64,000 bases of DNA from Codonopsis lanceolata (lineage: Eukaryota; Streptophyta; Magnoliopsida; Asterales; Campanulaceae), in assembly GCA_013146195.2 (NCBI GenBank), contig CM028379.1, forward strand, positions 62,689,631-62,753,630, read 5' to 3'. Numbering within the stretch: the stretch's first letter is position 1; each line of letters opens with the position of its first letter. This document shows positions 61,201 to 64,000 of this stretch, piece by piece. A program made the translations under genes and the position numbers. The notes beneath the pieces are model-generated. The model did no database searches. It saw nothing but the letters and a program-made list of their open reading frames with translations, and had not been told where the DNA came from.

Positions 61201-62460
61201 TTGGCGTAGCACGGCTTACTGAAAATCACTCCTCTCTCAAAACACTAGGACCCCAATCTCGCAAATCCTCCGACATCTTCCATTCCTTAACCATCATACA
61301 CGACATATGAACCTTCCTACTCAAGGCATCCGCTACTACATTTGCCTTCCCCGGATGATACAAGATAGTACAATCGTGGTCCTTTAGTTTCTCCATCCCT
61401 CTTCTTTGCCTCATGTTTAACTCTTTTTGAGAAAATAAATACTTCAAACTTTTATGATCGGTGAAAATCTCAAACTTAGCCCCATACAAGTAGTGTTTCC
61501 ATTTATGCAACGAAAATAATCGCAGCCAACTCCATATCGTGTGTCGGGTAGTGCTCGTGAATAGATAACTTCCTCGATGCATAGGCGATCACCCTTCCAT
61601 TTTGCATCAAAACAACCCAAACCTTCCTTGGAAGCATCGCTATAGATCACAAAATTATCTTCCCCACTAGAGCAAAAGCCAAAATAGGTGCCGTCGTCAA
61701 CCGCTTCTTAAGCTCTTGGAAACTAGACTCACATTTCTCGCTCAAACAAAGCGGCACATTCTTTTGCGTCAATCTCGTCATAGGAGTCACAATCAGAAAA
61801 ACCCTCGATAAACCTCGGTAATAACCCCATTAAACCCAAGAAACTCAGAACCTCGTGGCGAACTAGGCCTCTTCCAATTCATCACCGCTTCAACCTTAGA
61901 AGGATCACGGCTATCCGGGCTAGAAACTATATGCCCCAAAAGATACCTCCTCGAGCCAAAAGGCACATTTGCTAAACTTGGCGTAAAGCTGTTTCTCTCG
62001 AAGAATAGACAAGACAATCCTCAAATGTTTCTCATGCTCCTCAGAGATTTCGAATACACTAAGATGTCATCAATAAAGACTACAACAAAGCAATCAAGAT
62101 AGGCTGTGAAAGACACGGTTCATCAAGTCCATGAACACATTTGGTGCATCGTCGACCCAAACGGCATCACTACAAATTCAAAATGCCCGTACCTAGTGCA
62201 GCCGTCTTCGGGATGTCTTCCTCTCTAACCTTCAATTGGTAGTAACCCCATCTCAAATCAAGCTTAGAATAAACAATAGACCCTTGCAATTGGTCAAAGA
62301 GATCATCAATGTGGGGTAGAGGATACTTATTCTTAATGGTCACCTTATTCAATTCTCGGTAGTCTATGCGTAACCATGCAAACTCCCATCTTTCTTCCTC
62401 ACAAATAAGGCAGACCGGCGCCTGCCCCAGGCGACACACTTGGTTTAACAAAACCAATCT
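61201..62460 (-). pseudogene. pol: G2 RT and RNase H (right copy)
   Basis: RT entry [19 protein letters not shown] and [20 protein letters not shown] (62230-62380). The FIDD active-site segment lies near 62080. RNase [13 protein letters not shown] (about 61640), [17 protein letters not shown] and ADALSRK (61310-61470). Many frame breaks. The sequence matches 34200-35300 except at scattered sites, many of them CAG/CTG. Confidence 0.85.
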
Positions 62461-64000
62461 CTAGGAGTTCTTGCAAGCGAGTTTTCAACTCCAAGCTCAT
62501 GGTGCCATCCTATACGGATTGCTTTAGAAATCGGTGAAGTCCCAGGAATAAGCTCGTCTACAATTCTAGTTCTCTATCGGGTGGCATAGCATGGTCGGTA
62601 GAAAACACGTCGGAAATTCACATACTACCAGGAACCTCTTCTAAGTTCGGCGAAGACTTCCTCTTATCAACTACGCATGCAAGATAACCCGCACCCCCTT
62701 GAGGCGGTAATTTTCTAGCCACTAGCGAGAAATAAAATGCAAGTCACTCGATGCATGATCACCCACAAAAGTAAACTTCGGGCACACCGGCATATAAAAA
62801 GTAACCCGCTTCTTATGGCGATCAACTATAGCATGATAAGCACATAACCGGTCCATGCCAGAATCACATCAAAATCACGTATAGGTAGAACTACCAAGTC
62901 GCGTACAAGTGTGGTCACCAAAACATCACAAGATTTAAACACTTTAGACGAGCATATATTCCCCGGCGGGGTAGACACTTCAAGCAAATATGGCAAAGAT
63001 TGAGGCAATACGGCGAAAGATTCTCAACAAAGTGCTTGAAGCAACATAAGAATCACGAAGACCACGGATCTATGAGAACTTGAGCCTTATGATCGAATAT
63101 AGAAAGAGTACCTCTATCGGTAGGACCCCGTAATCTCACCTCGCTTGCTACCCATCAAGCCAAAACACAGGCCTTGACATGAACTTTTGGTTTCACAGTC
63201 CCCATCTCTCTTAGCCCTGTGATTGACATTGACCGCGCTACCCGATCGACTAGCCTTAAACTGGACCGGACCGAGCCCCTTCTTCATGTGAGTTCCATCT
63301 AATAAAAACACTTCCCAAAGATTTCAGCCTCCCAGCACCAGGCCTGTGTGCCCAGCACCTCTGGCGTAAGAACGAACAAATCATAGCTTCACTACGCGAC
63401 CCTTGCCGCCCAAGAAGAAGTATTGTTACCTTGTTTCCCCGGACGCGGCCTACCTTGGCTCCACTTCTCTTATCACTCTGCCTCCGATAACCCCTTCTAT
63501 TACCCGATTACTTCCCGATTATTGTCTCAGTACCGTCGTGCACTACTAGCATTATTCTTGACCCTGTTCTCAATGTTCACCTCATACGCCCGATCAACCT
63601 GACCGATAATCGTGAGCTTAAGCGCTAGAATCGCTTTCTAAACTCAGTTTTAACCCTTTACAAACTTTGTTCTCCGTGGCCTCCGAGAATCGGGGATACG
63701 CATAATATCGGCTCAATTCTGTGAACTGCGAATACCGCTACCGTCATGCTACCTGCTCAAGATCATAACTCTTTCTCCTTTCTTGTCACAAGACTACATC
63801 CCAAGTATTATATTCATTCTTAAATCTCTTTGGAAATTAGCCCAGTAACGGGAACTTGTTGTCTCCCAACTTTCTTTCAACACAGCCCACCAATGTTCCG
63901 GCTCCCTTAAACTTAAAGGTTGCTAGCATCACTCTTTCTTCGCTTCATTACCCCAAGATGGACAATACTTTGATCATTTCCTCCATCCATAACTCGGGTT
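62461..64000 (-). pseudogene. G2 protease and gag (right copy, runs off the window)
   Basis: Linker LVVLPIRDFDVILAW (62840-62900), protease D-P region near 63070, and a damaged zinc knuckle near 63290-63360. The gag domain follows to the window end, where 63961-64000 matches 32615-32655. Heavily frameshifted, so individual frames are not reliable. Confidence 0.65.

Larger units (their letters stand above)
56900..64000 (-). mobile_element. G2 (right copy): gag to 3' LTR, inverted
   Basis: Minus-strand gag, protease, RT, RNase H, integrase, PPT and 3' LTR of the same family as 29411-35990. It runs off the window end within gag. Overlaps the left copy in content (60627-64000 corresponds to 32615-35990) with small error-like differences. 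Confidence 0.87.

Noticed and set aside
56900..64000. Right G2 copy as an independent second insertion
   Set aside because: Shared CCACC and GATAATAT duplications and matching minisatellite flanks make one insertion more likely, though a separate copy cannot be fully excluded.

Overview
This window is plant nuclear heterochromatin, most likely from an angiosperm (probably a eudicot). It is a nest of transposable elements. I see no host protein-coding gene, tRNA, rRNA or CRISPR. Evidence: Ty3/gypsy chromovirus-type and Ty1/copia Sirevirus-type pol genes, an L1-type LINE with a plant-style RNase H, initiator-Met-tRNA primer binding sites, a Stowaway-like MITE and an hAT-like element. Labels used below: G1 and G2 are Ty3/gypsy elements, S1 and S2 are Sireviruses, S3 is a Sirevirus-like element without gag-pol, and L1 is the LINE.

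Layout. (1) 1-199 and 27909-28841: a decayed AT-rich minisatellite. G1 (200-27908, TSD GAAAG) is inserted in it. (2) Inside G1, S1 (2834-20540, TSD ATTCT) sits in a small pre-gag ORF. (3) Inside S1 gag, L1 (5578-11369, 15-bp TSD, poly-A tail) is inserted. (4) 28842-29410: left half of an hAT-like element, interrupted by G2 (5' LTR, gag, pol to the integrase; 29411-35990), which runs into a 100-N gap. (5) 36091-45337: S2, inserted in the 5' LTR of S3. (6) S3 (to 55174) has about 7.2 kb of internal DNA with no recognisable gag-pol and one accessory ORF. (7) 55175-56647: host or old DNA with short tandem repeats, a MITE and the minisatellite again. (8) 56656-64000: the other half of the hAT-like element and a G2 internal region plus 3' LTR, all on the minus strand.

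Two results stand out. First, the Sireviruses carry a 3' accessory module (aORF): TATA-like box, lone ATG exon, about 330-bp intron, then a long ORF. It is conserved in S1 and S2 with overwhelmingly synonymous differences, and the same protein domain is the only one left in S3. It has no visible signal peptide or membrane segment, so the usual 'env-like' label is not supported here. Second, the hAT halves share an 8-bp TSD and the G2 halves share a 5-bp TSD, but the right-hand halves are inverted. The sequence after the gap is therefore probably a contig joined in the wrong orientation, or a real inversion.

Many frameshifts lie at CAG/CTG trinucleotides and alternate with clean blocks. I suspect consensus errors (possibly from CHG methylation) in near-identical repeats rather than biological decay, so broken ORFs in G2 and in parts of S1 and S2 should be read with that in mind. 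Family and lineage names are inferred from motifs read by eye; no database search was possible.
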